This document shows positions 32,267-41,700 of a DNA stretch of 47,607 nucleotides, one piece after another; the stretch's first letter is position 1; every line of letters begins with the position of its first letter. Location: the NCBI GenBank assembly GCA_900539655.1, contig UQCR01000047.1, forward strand, positions 1 through 47,607. Direction: 5' to 3'. The notes below the pieces were generated by a model. It was not told the origin of the DNA. It ran no database searches and saw only the letters and a program-made list of their open reading frames with translations. The DNA comes from an uncultured Robinsoniella sp. (GTDB lineage Bacteria > Bacillota > Clostridia > Lachnospirales > Lachnospiraceae). Position numbers and translations under genes: made by a program.

Positions 32267-35137
32267 TTAGTCACACACATTCCGCCCGCCCAGAATTTTA
32301 TTTACCCTGATTTTCATATCATTTTCTGTGAAATAACGAATCCAAATTGTCTTCTCTTCTTCCAGTTGAATCCCATCTTCCTTCCATCTGAGCCTGACAA
32401 CCAATCTCTCCTCCGGCTTCTGCCATAAAGATTGAACATATAAGACATCTTCATCCTCCTGCTTCCACATCGCCAGAGGATGGCGCTGGAACCATACTTC
32501 CCTGTGATTCTCATCCTCATTTAGCTCTACCCAGAATGGAATTACATGGCGTTTCCAGGGCTTGCATTTTCTAAGGTTAACCCGAAGTTCTGTGTTGTTC
32601 ATTTGCCCCAGTTCATCCCATATGCCTTCTTTCTTCTCCGCAAACTTCCAACCGGAAGCGCCTTTAACAGTGATGCTGACATCTTCCATTTCCTTTTTCG
32701 TATACAGAACATATTGCATTGTAATGATGGACCTGTCTTGTATCTCGTATAATGGCATGTGATATCCGATGTGGTCCAGGCTATGCTCCTTCTCCCCGCA
32801 GGCAGCAGCACATTCTGTCCGTTCAATCTCTGCTTCTGTCTGATGTACCGCACTTCCGGTTTTTGTTTTAACTTCTATTGTCCCATATGGATCCAGCCAT
32901 CTCTTCTCCTCAACTGCCACGGCTCCTGCTCCGGAACCATGTTCGCGAAATCCAATTTTCACCGACCACTTTAAGGATCCTTTATTTACCAGCCTGACCA
33001 TGGTAGTCTCTTCTTCTTCCTTGTAATAGAAATCAAATACAAAACTCCCGACCCGTCCGTTTTCCCAGATAATTTCCTGTGGCAGTCCCTGTGGTGATAT
33101 TCTGATGCTCCTGTTCCCCGTATCCGCAAAAATTCCAATCCATTGCTGCAGATACTGCCACACCAGGAATCCCTGCCCCTGGCTGCATCTGCTTATTCTT
33201 CTGACAAAATTTTTCCCCAGCGGCCACCAGTAGATGGAACCGGTGTTGTCCACGCAGTATTCCAGCATATTTACAAGACCTGCCTTCTGTTCAGCTCTGG
33301 TCACACTTCCTCCCAGCTGTGAAACATATGCTGTCCCATCATTTGCACCCCCATAGGGGAACCAGCGGAGTGTATTCATCTCAGGATTATAATTACTGGC
33401 AAATAATGATCTGGCAAATCTGTGATAATTTATCCATGGTGCATAATCAAAAGGATATATGCCATATACCGGTGCCATACAGCTGGCAGAATCTTCGCCA
33501 TCATAATAGCAAAGGTCCGGATTTAAATAAAAAGATTCCCTGTTATCTTCCTTTAAATTCTTACCTCCGTTAATACCTCCTTTTATCTGCCGTCCAAAAG
33601 GCCCCTCCGATTCCAGAAGGTTCTGTATGTCTGTCTTCATTTTATCTGAGAATTCTTTTGACTCCCCCGCGGTCTCATCTTCCAGTATGGCTGCCAGGCT
33701 GGCAAATCCTTCAATTCCATACCAGATCTTCACATTTGTTCCATTGTCATATCGGTTCATGACAAGTCCATCGCTTGAAAAGTGTGAAGAAATCAGGTTT
33801 GAATCCGAAGCCTTAAATGATATCAGCTTTCTGTAGATTTCCTTCAGTTTTTCCCAGAGACCTGCCCTTTCTCTAATCCATTTAATGTCCCCTGTAAGTT
33901 CATAATATTTCCTGGCTATGATTAGAGGTGCACACAAAATAGGGGTGGAATGATCCTGATATTTGGAATAACCAGGTTCATTTCTGCTAATTATGTATTC
34001 CAGCAGCATTCTCCCCAATTCGGGCATTATGTACATGACACTGACTGCCGTAGGCTCAAAATCAATCCCCCAGAATCTCCCTATATTATGAGAAGGTGCT
34101 CCCTGCCAGTGAACGCACAACTGTCCTTTTCTGTCTGCCTGCAGGCAATTGAAATTATCCAGAATACTTCTTATAACCACATCCCTTTGCATTTCCAGAA
34201 TTGTTGAACATTCCGGTGCATTTACCTGCAGCTTTCCAAGTCTGCTTTTCCAAAAACGGGAAGTAATTTTGATCCATTCATCAACATTCTTTCTGTACAA
34301 AATACATAAGCTCTCATTCAGATCATCTTTTTTTTCAGCTACAGCAATCCTGGATGTAATTGTGATTTCTTCCTGTGGCGCCAATTTTATTTTTCGCTCT
34401 GAAACCATCTCCTGATTCCAGATTCCCTCCTCCATATGGACCGCGGCAGCTCCGTCTTCACCATACAGCATCAACAGCCCCTTATCCACCCGCTGATGTT
34501 CCATGGAAAAGGTTCGTTCTTCAACTGGGCTGCCGGCAAGCTCATAGGGTTCTGCAAAACGATTTTCCAAGCTAAGAGCAACCGTTCCGCTGAATACCCC
34601 GCTGCCCGTATTCTTAATGTTAATGGCATAGAGACAGCCCGATGGCCCAGGAAGAGGCAGCGGCGAAAGTGCACTGCTCGCTCCTTCCTCCAAAACCGGA
34701 GCAATACTGACCATTTGCATAGATATATTTTCGTACTCGGTCTTCGTACAGGGAAGGAAATTATCTATATATTCCGTATTGCTTTCACAATTCGCCGCTT
34801 CATAACAATTTCCCATCTCGTCTGTCAGCGTATAGCGCATTTTCCCCAAAAGGAGGGTCACATTTACCTGATAGAACATACCCGGGCATGCCGTAATATA
34901 CTGGTCCTGATTCATACACAAAGCAGGCAGTGCATAATCCTGTTTATGGGGGCAGGATACGAAATACAGCCTGCCCAAAGTATCCTGGGCGATCAATGCC
35001 CGGAGATTAGACTGGGTAAATAATAACCGCTCACTTAATGCCTTATTGATCTTCTCACTATTCGAATCATATTTCGCCTTGTAGTATAAAGATTTCTCTG
35101 ACCTCTCATAATAATCCTGAAACCATCCGCTTTTCAT
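32267..35137 (-). CDS. Large cytoplasmic glycosidase-like protein (six-hairpin type)
   Basis: A 956-residue protein with no signal peptide or membrane helix. A beta-rich N-terminal part (about 1-300) is followed by an (alpha/alpha)-type region (about 310-720) with motifs such as RFWGIDFEPT, YDHST-like and GIEGFASLAAIL, and a beta-rich C-terminal part. The overall build resembles glycoside hydrolases and phosphorylases with six-hairpin barrels, but I cannot place it in a numbered family. ATG 35137 overlaps the permease stop (ATGA), with GGAGGTG at good spacing; the frame extends upstream without a start signal. Being the last gene of a sugar-import operon, it likely breaks down the imported oligosaccharide. 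Confidence 0.6.
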   Translation of the reverse strand: MKSGWFQDYYERSEKSLYYKAKYDSNSEKINKALSERLLFTQSNLRALIAQDTLGRLYFVSCPHKQDYALPALCMNQDQYITACPGMFYQVNVTLLLGKMRYTLTDEMGNCYEAANCESNTEYIDNFLPCTKTEYENISMQMVSIAPVLEEGASSALSPLPLPGPSGCLYAINIKNTGSGVFSGTVALSLENRFAEPYELAGSPVEERTFSMEHQRVDKGLLMLYGEDGAAAVHMEEGIWNQEMVSERKIKLAPQEEITITSRIAVAEKKDDLNESLCILYRKNVDEWIKITSRFWKSRLGKLQVNAPECSTILEMQRDVVIRSILDNFNCLQADRKGQLCVHWQGAPSHNIGRFWGIDFEPTAVSVMYIMPELGRMLLEYIISRNEPGYSKYQDHSTPILCAPLIIARKYYELTGDIKWIRERAGLWEKLKEIYRKLISFKASDSNLISSHFSSDGLVMNRYDNGTNVKIWYGIEGFASLAAILEDETAGESKEFSDKMKTDIQNLLESEGPFGRQIKGGINGGKNLKEDNRESFYLNPDLCYYDGEDSASCMAPVYGIYPFDYAPWINYHRFARSLFASNYNPEMNTLRWFPYGGANDGTAYVSQLGGSVTRAEQKAGLVNMLEYCVDNTGSIYWWPLGKNFVRRISRCSQGQGFLVWQYLQQWIGIFADTGNRSIRISPQGLPQEIIWENGRVGSFVFDFYYKEEEETTMVRLVNKGSLKWSVKIGFREHGSGAGAVAVEEKRWLDPYGTIEVKTKTGSAVHQTEAEIERTECAAACGEKEHSLDHIGYHMPLYEIQDRSIITMQYVLYTKKEMEDVSITVKGASGWKFAEKKEGIWDELGQMNNTELRVNLRKCKPWKRHVIPFWVELNEDENHREVWFQRHPLAMWKQEDEDVLYVQSLWQKPEERLVVRLRWKEDGIQLEEEKTIWIRYFTENDMKIRVNKILGGRNVCD

Positions 35138-36006
35138 CCTTTTACACCTCCTGCCGTTATCCCGGCCATAAAACTTTTCTGTGCAAATAAATATAACAGC
35201 ATTATCGGTACCGAACAACAGCTGGCTAGAGCCATAATTGGTCCCCATTCTACTTTTTTAGCCCCCATATAAAATGCCATTCCTACCTGTAAAGTCATTT
35301 TTTCCGTATCATTTATGATAACAAGCGGCCAAAAAAAATCATTCCAGACATTCATAAACGCAAAAATTATCAAAGTCATGATTCCAGGTTTCGCCAATGG
35401 TATAATTATGCGAAAGAGAATCTTCCACCGGCTCGCACCATCAATTGTAGCCGCCTCATCAAATTCAGCCGGAAGTTCTTCAATAAACTGGCGCAATAGA
35501 AATATGGAAAATGCACTGACGCATCCCGGAAGAATTAACGCCGGCATTGTATTTCCCAGCTTCAACTGATTAAAGATCAGAAACAGAGGAATCGTCAGAA
35601 TGTATCTGGGTATCATCATGGAAGCCATGAAGAATAAAAATATCAGGTTTTTACCCCTGAAATTCAGCCGTGCAAATGCATATGCACCCATGCATGATGT
35701 AATCAGCTGAATGATAGTGGTGATAACTGACACCAGCACAGAATTGCAGAACAGTTTATCCACCGGTAGAATTTCAAACACATCCCGGAAATTATCCAGG
35801 ACAGCCGGTATTGGTATCCATACCGGTGGCACGCTCCAGATCTGTCCCGATTCTTTAAATGCGGTAGAAAGCATCCAAAAAATCGGAATCAGCATAATGA
35901 TGGAACCTATTGCCAAAAGTACAAAACTGACCGAATTTCCCAAATATTTTTTATTTGCATATGTTTTGATAAATTTTATAGTATTTATTTCCGCACTTTC
36001 CTTCAT
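35134..36006 (-). CDS. Carbohydrate ABC transporter permease, MalG type (second importer)
   Basis: A 290-residue CUT1-family permease with six membrane helices. The coupling loop reads EAATIDGASRWKILFRIIIP, and the tail reads GITAGGVKG as in many MalG subunits. Its stop overlaps the start of the glycosidase-like gene. It pairs with the permease at 36020-36907. The start ATG at 36006 follows GGAG closely. Confidence 0.9.
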   Translation of the reverse strand: MKESAEINTIKFIKTYANKKYLGNSVSFVLLAIGSIIMLIPIFWMLSTAFKESGQIWSVPPVWIPIPAVLDNFRDVFEILPVDKLFCNSVLVSVITTIIQLITSCMGAYAFARLNFRGKNLIFLFFMASMMIPRYILTIPLFLIFNQLKLGNTMPALILPGCVSAFSIFLLRQFIEELPAEFDEAATIDGASRWKILFRIIIPLAKPGIMTLIIFAFMNVWNDFFWPLVIINDTEKMTLQVGMAFYMGAKKVEWGPIMALASCCSVPIMLLYLFAQKSFMAGITAGGVKG

Positions 36007-36019
36007 ATCTGCCCCCTCC

Positions 36020-36907
36020 TTAATCCTTTGCCTTTGACAGCCTCATCTGGAAAGCTGTCAGGATAAACAAGATCACAAACAGTACCCATGCTATCGCAGA
36101 GGCATAGCTTAAATCGTAGTATTCAAAGGCATGGACATACATGTAGTAAACCAGTACCATAGTCCTGTTCAGCGGTCCTCCTCTGGTCAGAAGATAAACC
36201 TGGTCAAAGACCTGGAATGAATTAATAATACCGATAATAACAACAAACCAAAGAGTTGGTTTAATACAGGGAAAGGTTATGTAACGAAATTTTGTAAACC
36301 AGTTTACCCCTTCAAGCCTTCCAACCTCGTAGTATTCTTCCGCAATTCCCTGAAGAGCCGCAATGATAATAACCATATTGTAACCCAGCCATTTCCAGGT
36401 ACTCATGATTAAAATAGACGTCATTGCCAGATCAGGTGACTGAAACCATGCCTGCCCCGGCAGTCCAACCGCATTGAGTGCCAGATTAAACAAACCGTCT
36501 CCGGCGCTGAATATCCATTTAAACATAGCCGCGCATACAGTAGTAGGTAGAACCACCGGTATAAAAAAAGCTGCTTTAAAAAAGTTCTGAAACAACCGCT
36601 TTTTATTCAAAACTATAGCCAGATAGGTACTGGCAACAATCAGGATCAGATTGATTCCCACTGTATATATAAGGGTACCTTTCAGCGAATTATAGAACTC
36701 TTTATCCGTAAAAACTCTTTTGTAATTCTCAATACCGGAAAATGTTATATTGGTGATTTTTCCTCCATCCCATTGACTGAGACTCAGATAAAAGCTGTAT
36801 ACAAAAGGATAAAGGACAAAAATGGCAAAAAAAATAACGCAGGGCGCAAGAAATATATAAGCATCCCGCGTCTCTTTCTTCTGGCGAACACTAAGCTTTC
36901 TTCTCAT
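36020..36907 (-). CDS. Carbohydrate ABC transporter permease, MalF type (second importer)
   Basis: A 295-residue CUT1-family permease. About six membrane helices are visible and the coupling loop reads EVGRLEGVNWFTKFRYITFP, a diverged EAA motif. It is followed 13 bp later by the MalG-type gene and preceded by a hairpin (36923-36957) after the binding-protein gene. No ATPase gene is present, so a shared ATPase is likely. Confidence 0.9.
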   Translation of the reverse strand: MRRKLSVRQKKETRDAYIFLAPCVIFFAIFVLYPFVYSFYLSLSQWDGGKITNITFSGIENYKRVFTDKEFYNSLKGTLIYTVGINLILIVASTYLAIVLNKKRLFQNFFKAAFFIPVVLPTTVCAAMFKWIFSAGDGLFNLALNAVGLPGQAWFQSPDLAMTSILIMSTWKWLGYNMVIIIAALQGIAEEYYEVGRLEGVNWFTKFRYITFPCIKPTLWFVVIIGIINSFQVFDQVYLLTRGGPLNRTMVLVYYMYVHAFEYYDLSYASAIAWVLFVILFILTAFQMRLSKAKD

Positions 36908-36922
36908 ATAATCCTCCTTCCC

Positions 36923-36957
36923 GGCACAGCCGCAGATGAATGCTCCGGGGCTGTGCC
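36923..36957 (-). other. Intercistronic hairpin after the second binding-protein gene
   Basis: GGCACAGCC (36923-36931) and GGCTGTGCC (36949-36957) pair perfectly over 9 bp. It has the same position as the hairpin in the murQ operon (8475-8530) and no strong T-run, so it probably sets subunit ratio through RNA stability or partial termination. Confidence 0.6.
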
Positions 36958-36998
36958 TTAGAGCGTGTCAGAAAATTGCTCTCCTTGCATTATTTATG

Positions 36999-38399
36999 TC
37001 ACTTATTCTGTTTTGCAATAATGTCATTCACCTCTTTAACCATATTATCTATCGCTTCATCTACGCTGGATTCTTTAAAATAAGCTTTTGTCAGGTTATT
37101 GTATATGGCCGTGGACATCTCTGCATAGGATGCTGGTGCCGGATAGAATACAGAGTACTGTACATTGTCCATAGACGTCTGATAAGATGCATTTTCTTTC
37201 AGCTCATTGAAAGCATCGCTATCCCGGCAGAAGTCTGTAACCGGAACTGCTCCTTCTTTTTTGCAGACATGTGCCATTTCCTCAGGTGACACCAGCCACT
37301 TAAATACCTTATAGGCTGCCTCATTAATCTTCTCATCACCGGAATCCAGGATCATCAGATGCTCACCGCCTGCCATTGTAGCTTTCTTTCCACCGTCAGG
37401 TATCGGCATCAGTGCACTTCCATAATCATCACCAAGCGCTTCTGTATAAGGATCCAACTGCCAGCTTCCATACAATATCATCCCTATTGAGCCGCTTTCA
37501 AAGCCATTCTCGGGAAGTTCCATCGTGGAAGCACCGTCATCCAGCAGTTCCATCAGGTACTTCAATGCGTCTTTTCCTTCCTGGTTCCCCAGTTTACATT
37601 CCGTAACTTTATCATCCCAGACTACTCCTTTATTCTGATATACAAAATTTAAATATGCCCAGGTATTTACTTCATAATATGGATCATTTTGTCCCCAGGA
37701 GAAACCTACCTTTCCTGTCTTATCCTTTATCTGAAGCGCATATTCTTTTAATTCCTCCCAGGTCTGTGGCGGCTTCTCCGGGTCCAGACCGGCATCCCTG
37801 AATAATTTCTTATTGTAATGAAGATACAGGTTATTGGAGAAATAGGGAAGTGATATCTGTCTGCCGTCTATATTACCATATTTCGGAAGTTCCCCCAGCC
37901 AGTTGCCTACCGTATAATCACCGTATTTAGGAAGCAGCTCATTAAAATCCAGATAATCATAAAGCTTTGCTGCATTTTCCACATCGATATAATTGACTGC
38001 AACAATATTGGGAGCCTGTCCGGAAGCTGTAGAAAGCTGGAGTTTCTGCATATTCTGAACATGGTCTGTGGTAGCGATCAGCTTTACTTCTATCTCATCC
38101 TGAGAAGCATTATAGGCATCTATACGTTCCTGCATCCCTGCTTTAACCGCAGATTGCCTCTGAAATGTAATCGTTATTTTCTCTGCGTTAGACTTAGCTT
38201 CTTGCTTTTCCTCAGTCGCCTGCTTTGTGTCCTGTTTCTTAGTCTCTATTTGTCCGCCCTCTGTTTGTCCACTTTCTTTTTGCTCTGCATCTTTTTGTTC
38301 TGTATTTGCTCCTCCTTTACCTGAGCAGGCAGTGAGTCCCAGTACCATAATAGATGCCATCACGCATGCACACACTTTTTTATAAAACTTCTTCCTCAT
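36999..38399 (-). CDS. Sugar ABC transporter substrate-binding lipoprotein (second importer)
   Basis: A 466-residue family 1 solute-binding protein. The lipoprotein signal ends in GLTAC with Cys25. A Gln/Lys/Glu-rich linker (about 30-75) leads to the binding domain, which has typical YFSNNLYLHYNK, PPQTWEELKEYA and GSIGMILYGSWQ segments. Start ATG 38399 is chosen by AAAGG at 9 bases; the frame is open 70 codons further upstream without a start signal. The import system is divergent from, and probably controlled by, the two-component system at 38722-41593. Substrate is unknown; a galactoside would fit the nearby GH42 gene. Confidence 0.87.
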   Translation of the reverse strand: MRKKFYKKVCACVMASIMVLGLTACSGKGGANTEQKDAEQKESGQTEGGQIETKKQDTKQATEEKQEAKSNAEKITITFQRQSAVKAGMQERIDAYNASQDEIEVKLIATTDHVQNMQKLQLSTASGQAPNIVAVNYIDVENAAKLYDYLDFNELLPKYGDYTVGNWLGELPKYGNIDGRQISLPYFSNNLYLHYNKKLFRDAGLDPEKPPQTWEELKEYALQIKDKTGKVGFSWGQNDPYYEVNTWAYLNFVYQNKGVVWDDKVTECKLGNQEGKDALKYLMELLDDGASTMELPENGFESGSIGMILYGSWQLDPYTEALGDDYGSALMPIPDGGKKATMAGGEHLMILDSGDEKINEAAYKVFKWLVSPEEMAHVCKKEGAVPVTDFCRDSDAFNELKENASYQTSMDNVQYSVFYPAPASYAEMSTAIYNNLTKAYFKESSVDEAIDNMVKEVNDIIAKQNK

Positions 38400-38507
38400 A
38401 ATCTCCATCCTTTCTTTGAAGATGTTCTGCAGCGTCCCGCATACCACCTCTACGTTTAGTTTATTTCCACTTAAGCACATCGGCCAATGAATCTGCTTGA
38501 TAACTAT

Positions 38508-38536
38508 ATTATAGCATTCCTTATTTTGCAAATCTA
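38508..38536 (-). promoter_or_regulatory. Promoter of the second sugar-import operon
   Basis: On the minus strand a perfect -10 TATAAT (38508-38513) has a weak -35 TAGATT (38531-38536) at 17 bp. The long leader to the start at 38399 has no obvious riboswitch. Weak -35 fits activation by the AraC-type regulator encoded divergently. Confidence 0.55.
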
Positions 38537-38660
38537 ATATCATGATTGCCCGATTATCACACATTTTTGCCTTTTTAGCCGTACGAATAACATTTCTTTG
38601 TTTTCCCATAACACATATTTGTCATCATATATCGCATTTTCTATTTTGTTGATGATTCTA

Positions 38661-38669
38661 TGGTATAAT
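38661..38669 (+). promoter_or_regulatory. Extended -10 promoter of the AraC-type regulator gene
   Basis: TGGTATAAT, with TATAAT at 38664-38669, is an extended -10 box; no matching -35 is seen. It lies 52 bp before the start codon. Confidence 0.55.
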
Positions 38670-38721
38670 AAAAACTAACCTTATCATAACATTTTAATTA
38701 TCACATAATCAGGAGGTGCCC

Positions 38722-39786
38722 ATGATCCGCATATTATTAGTTGACGATGATGCTCTTATGCTGCAGGGTTTCAAATTTTCTATCGACTGGGAGCATTACG
38801 GTTACGAAATCGCTGGAACTATCCGCAATCCCGTATTATTTATGAAAACTTATCAGGAAATAAACCCGGATATTGTTATCTTAGATATAAATATGCCCGG
38901 GCTTAACGGGCTTGATCTCCTGAAAGAGCTGCGCAGCCTGAATAAAGAACTGGTAGTCATCATCGTTTCTGCATATAATAATTTTACTTATGCCCGTGAA
39001 GCTCTGCGTCTTGGCGCAAATGATTACCTGTTGAAAGCAGAGATAGAATTTGAAGATATATTGTCCTCCATGGAGCAGTATAAGCCACAAATCCTTGAGA
39101 AAAAGAAATATTCACTTGATACGGAACACTCCCTGTTTACGAATCAATTATTGTTCCAGTTCAGGGAAGCTTTTACCATTTTTGATATTGAAAAGTGCGA
39201 AGAGATTATCACCAGGATCTTTACTTTTGTGCAAAACAGCCAGCTGCCGAAGGAAAGTATTACCCGGCTGCTGCTGCTTTTGTATGATCAGATCCGGGAA
39301 ATCTGTACACGGCAAATAGGCTGTTTTCCATTTAGCCGTCAGCAATACAGCACTGCGCTTGAAGACAGCAACGACATAAATTCGCTGAAAGAATACTTTC
39401 ATAAATTTTTTACCAACTGCTGTGATACATTATTTGGAAAATTATACAGTGAAAAACAATCCCTGCTGGATGCAGTGGCAGATTATGCACTGTCTCATTT
39501 ATCTGATCCTGATCTTACTCTCCAAAAAGCGTCTAAAACAGCAAATGTAAGTTATTATTACTTGTCCCGCTTATTCGCTGCTGAAAAAGGCATAAGCTTT
39601 AGTAAATATGTGACAGCGCAGAGAATGAAACAGGCTCAGGAATATCTGCTGCATACAGATGACCACATTCAAACTATTGCAGAAAAAACCGGCTATCAGA
39701 ACCTCAGTTACTTTATAAAAAAATTCAAGGAATATACCGGATGTACTCCAAAAGAATTTCAGAAAAAACGAAAGTCACAAAAATAG
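38722..39786 (+). CDS. AraC-type response regulator (YesN-like)
   Basis: A 354-residue regulator. The receiver domain (about 1-120) has DDD at the start, phospho-acceptor Asp55 in VILDINMPG, and a LLKA motif. A helical middle leads to a C-terminal AraC DNA-binding domain (about 250-350) with two helix-turn-helix units, ending GYQNLSYFIKKFKEYTGCTPKEF. Start ATG 38722 follows AGGAGG. With the kinase 20 bp downstream it forms a YesM/YesN-like pair, standard for controlling sugar ABC operons in Lachnospiraceae and Paenibacillus-type bacteria. Likely targets are the divergent importer and perhaps the GH42 gene. Confidence 0.9.
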   Translation: MIRILLVDDDALMLQGFKFSIDWEHYGYEIAGTIRNPVLFMKTYQEINPDIVILDINMPGLNGLDLLKELRSLNKELVVIIVSAYNNFTYAREALRLGANDYLLKAEIEFEDILSSMEQYKPQILEKKKYSLDTEHSLFTNQLLFQFREAFTIFDIEKCEEIITRIFTFVQNSQLPKESITRLLLLLYDQIREICTRQIGCFPFSRQQYSTALEDSNDINSLKEYFHKFFTNCCDTLFGKLYSEKQSLLDAVADYALSHLSDPDLTLQKASKTANVSYYYLSRLFAAEKGISFSKYVTAQRMKQAQEYLLHTDDHIQTIAEKTGYQNLSYFIKKFKEYTGCTPKEFQKKRKSQK

Positions 39787-39805
39787 ACTTTAGGAGGATA
39801 TCATT

Positions 39806-41593
39806 ATGAAAATATTTAAAAAACTACTGTGTTATCGATTTAATACACAGCTGATATTAACGTACGGCTTTTTGTTTTTATTATGTATGGTTGCTATTCA
39901 AGCCTGTACTTCCTACAACATAAACCGGATCTTTATTAAAGAATATATGAACTCTGACACCATTGCCCTGGAACAGGTGGCAGATAAAATCGATATGGCC
40001 ACAAGACAGATACATGACAGTTTCGTAGATTTTTATTTTGATGATGATATTAACTCCTTTTTTATTGCAAAAAACGAATTCTCTGGTTCACTATGGGACT
40101 TTTCCACCAGTTCCTACGAAAACCATATACTTTTCAACAATGTATGCCACAAAATTCATACATCCTCAAATCTTAACCTGAATGAATCTGTATCTCTCTA
40201 TCTGCTAGACCCTAACGGTGATACCCTCACATCTTCTTCGGCGAAAGTCGAGCACTTTCCGGAAATTATGGATGAGATCCGACAGACTTTCCATAATGAA
40301 AAAGGCAATCTGGCTTGGATCGGACCATTTAAAAGCACTGCAGAATTGAATCAACTGCACCACTCCCTTTTTCTGGCGGGACGCCTTTTGGATAAAAAAA
40401 ACGGCTCCGATATAGGGTATATTATCGTAGGAATTGAGTCTGAGGCTTTTGTGGAATTATTCAGGAATTACCAGCAGGCTCAGGAAAGCGGCACTTTCTC
40501 CATTTTAAAGCAGGATGGCAGCCTGATCCTTTCTACGGATCGCAAATCATCCGGCATTGCAGAGAATTTGCCTGAACTCTCCATGGACAGCAAGGGTTTT
40601 ATAACTACACCCCACTCCACAGACAGCGGGGAATATTATATTAATCAATATCCTCTGGAGGTGACCGGCTGGACGATGTACCATGCCATTGAACGGAACT
40701 CCATAACGGATAAGCTCTCACCCATTCTGCTCTATAACTGGTTAATTGCATCGGGCTTTTTATTCATCGGACTTCTGCTTATTTATCTTATATCCAGACT
40801 TTTTACCAATCGCATCCTGATGTTAAAGCGCCAGATGGACTGTGCTTATGAAACCGAATACAAAAATCCTCTGATTGTGGAAGGTAAAGATGAAATTGCA
40901 TATCTTACCCATAGCTATAATGATATGATTCAGATGGTGCAAAAATATACACGTCAGATTATCGCCTCCGAGGAGCAGAAGCGGGCGGCGGAAATCAACT
41001 TTCTCCAGATGCAGATAAACACACACTTTCTATATAATGTCCTAAATTCCATTAAGGTTTTAGCAAGGATGAACCGTAATGATGAAATCCGCCAGACAAT
41101 TACAGCGCTGGTACGCCTGTTAAACGCAACTCTTTCCAAGCAGGCTGATATGATAAGCGTAGAACAGGAATTAGAAAATGTGCAAAACTACTTCTTCCTT
41201 CAGAAGCAAATGCTGCAATGTGATGTTTCCTTATGTCTGGATGCTGCACCTGACAGTCTCTCCCTGGAGATACCAAAACTGATTCTGCAGCCCCTTGTGG
41301 AGAATAGCCTTCTGCATGGTCTGTATGAACGTGCTTCTGGCTGGATCCGCATCTGTGCTTTCCTTGATTCAGAAGATAACCGAACTACCCTTCATATTAC
41401 TGTAGAAGATAATGGTACAGGGATAAAACCTGACCGTTTTGATGATATCTGGAAAAAGAGCAGATTTAACAGCATCGGACTGGTTAATGTAAAGGAACGT
41501 CTGGAAATATACTATGGAAACCACTTTGATCTTAGTATCCAAAACCGCAAGGCAGGGGGTATACGGATAGATATCATTATTCCAAATCCGTAA
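39806..41593 (+). CDS. Sensor histidine kinase, YesM-like
   Basis: A 595-residue membrane kinase: N-terminal helix (about 15-38), an extracellular Cache-type domain (about 45-300), a second helix (about 312-335), a HAMP linker, a His-kinase domain with QMQINTHFLYNVLNSI (phospho-accepting His), and an HATPase domain with QPLVENSLLHGL and DNGTGI. This is the LytS/YesM class. The gene starts with GGAGGATATC upstream. It partners the AraC-type regulator before it. The extracellular domain probably senses a sugar, perhaps together with the lipoprotein at 36999-38399. Confidence 0.9.
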   Translation: MKIFKKLLCYRFNTQLILTYGFLFLLCMVAIQACTSYNINRIFIKEYMNSDTIALEQVADKIDMATRQIHDSFVDFYFDDDINSFFIAKNEFSGSLWDFSTSSYENHILFNNVCHKIHTSSNLNLNESVSLYLLDPNGDTLTSSSAKVEHFPEIMDEIRQTFHNEKGNLAWIGPFKSTAELNQLHHSLFLAGRLLDKKNGSDIGYIIVGIESEAFVELFRNYQQAQESGTFSILKQDGSLILSTDRKSSGIAENLPELSMDSKGFITTPHSTDSGEYYINQYPLEVTGWTMYHAIERNSITDKLSPILLYNWLIASGFLFIGLLLIYLISRLFTNRILMLKRQMDCAYETEYKNPLIVEGKDEIAYLTHSYNDMIQMVQKYTRQIIASEEQKRAAEINFLQMQINTHFLYNVLNSIKVLARMNRNDEIRQTITALVRLLNATLSKQADMISVEQELENVQNYFFLQKQMLQCDVSLCLDAAPDSLSLEIPKLILQPLVENSLLHGLYERASGWIRICAFLDSEDNRTTLHITVEDNGTGIKPDRFDDIWKKSRFNSIGLVNVKERLEIYYGNHFDLSIQNRKAGGIRIDIIIPNP

Positions 41594-41612
41594 CTGCCTG
41601 CTGCCACCCCGA

Positions 41613-41656
41613 CAGCAAAAAATTCCGTACCATGAACGTCTCATGATACGGAATTT
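41613..41656. terminator. Bidirectional terminator between the sensor kinase and GH42 genes
   Basis: AAATTCCGTA and TACGGAATTT are complementary arms around 41619-41656, with further CATGA/TCATG pairing inside. On the minus strand the stem is followed by TTTTTT. It separates two convergent genes. Confidence 0.85.
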
Positions 41657-41700
41657 ACAAACATCACATTTTATATTTGAGTTCCTTTATTACTTTATTT

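Noticed and set aside
38400..38609. 70-codon extension of the second binding protein
   Set aside because: It covers the promoter and leader; the lipoprotein signal peptide begins at 38399 with a ribosome-binding site.
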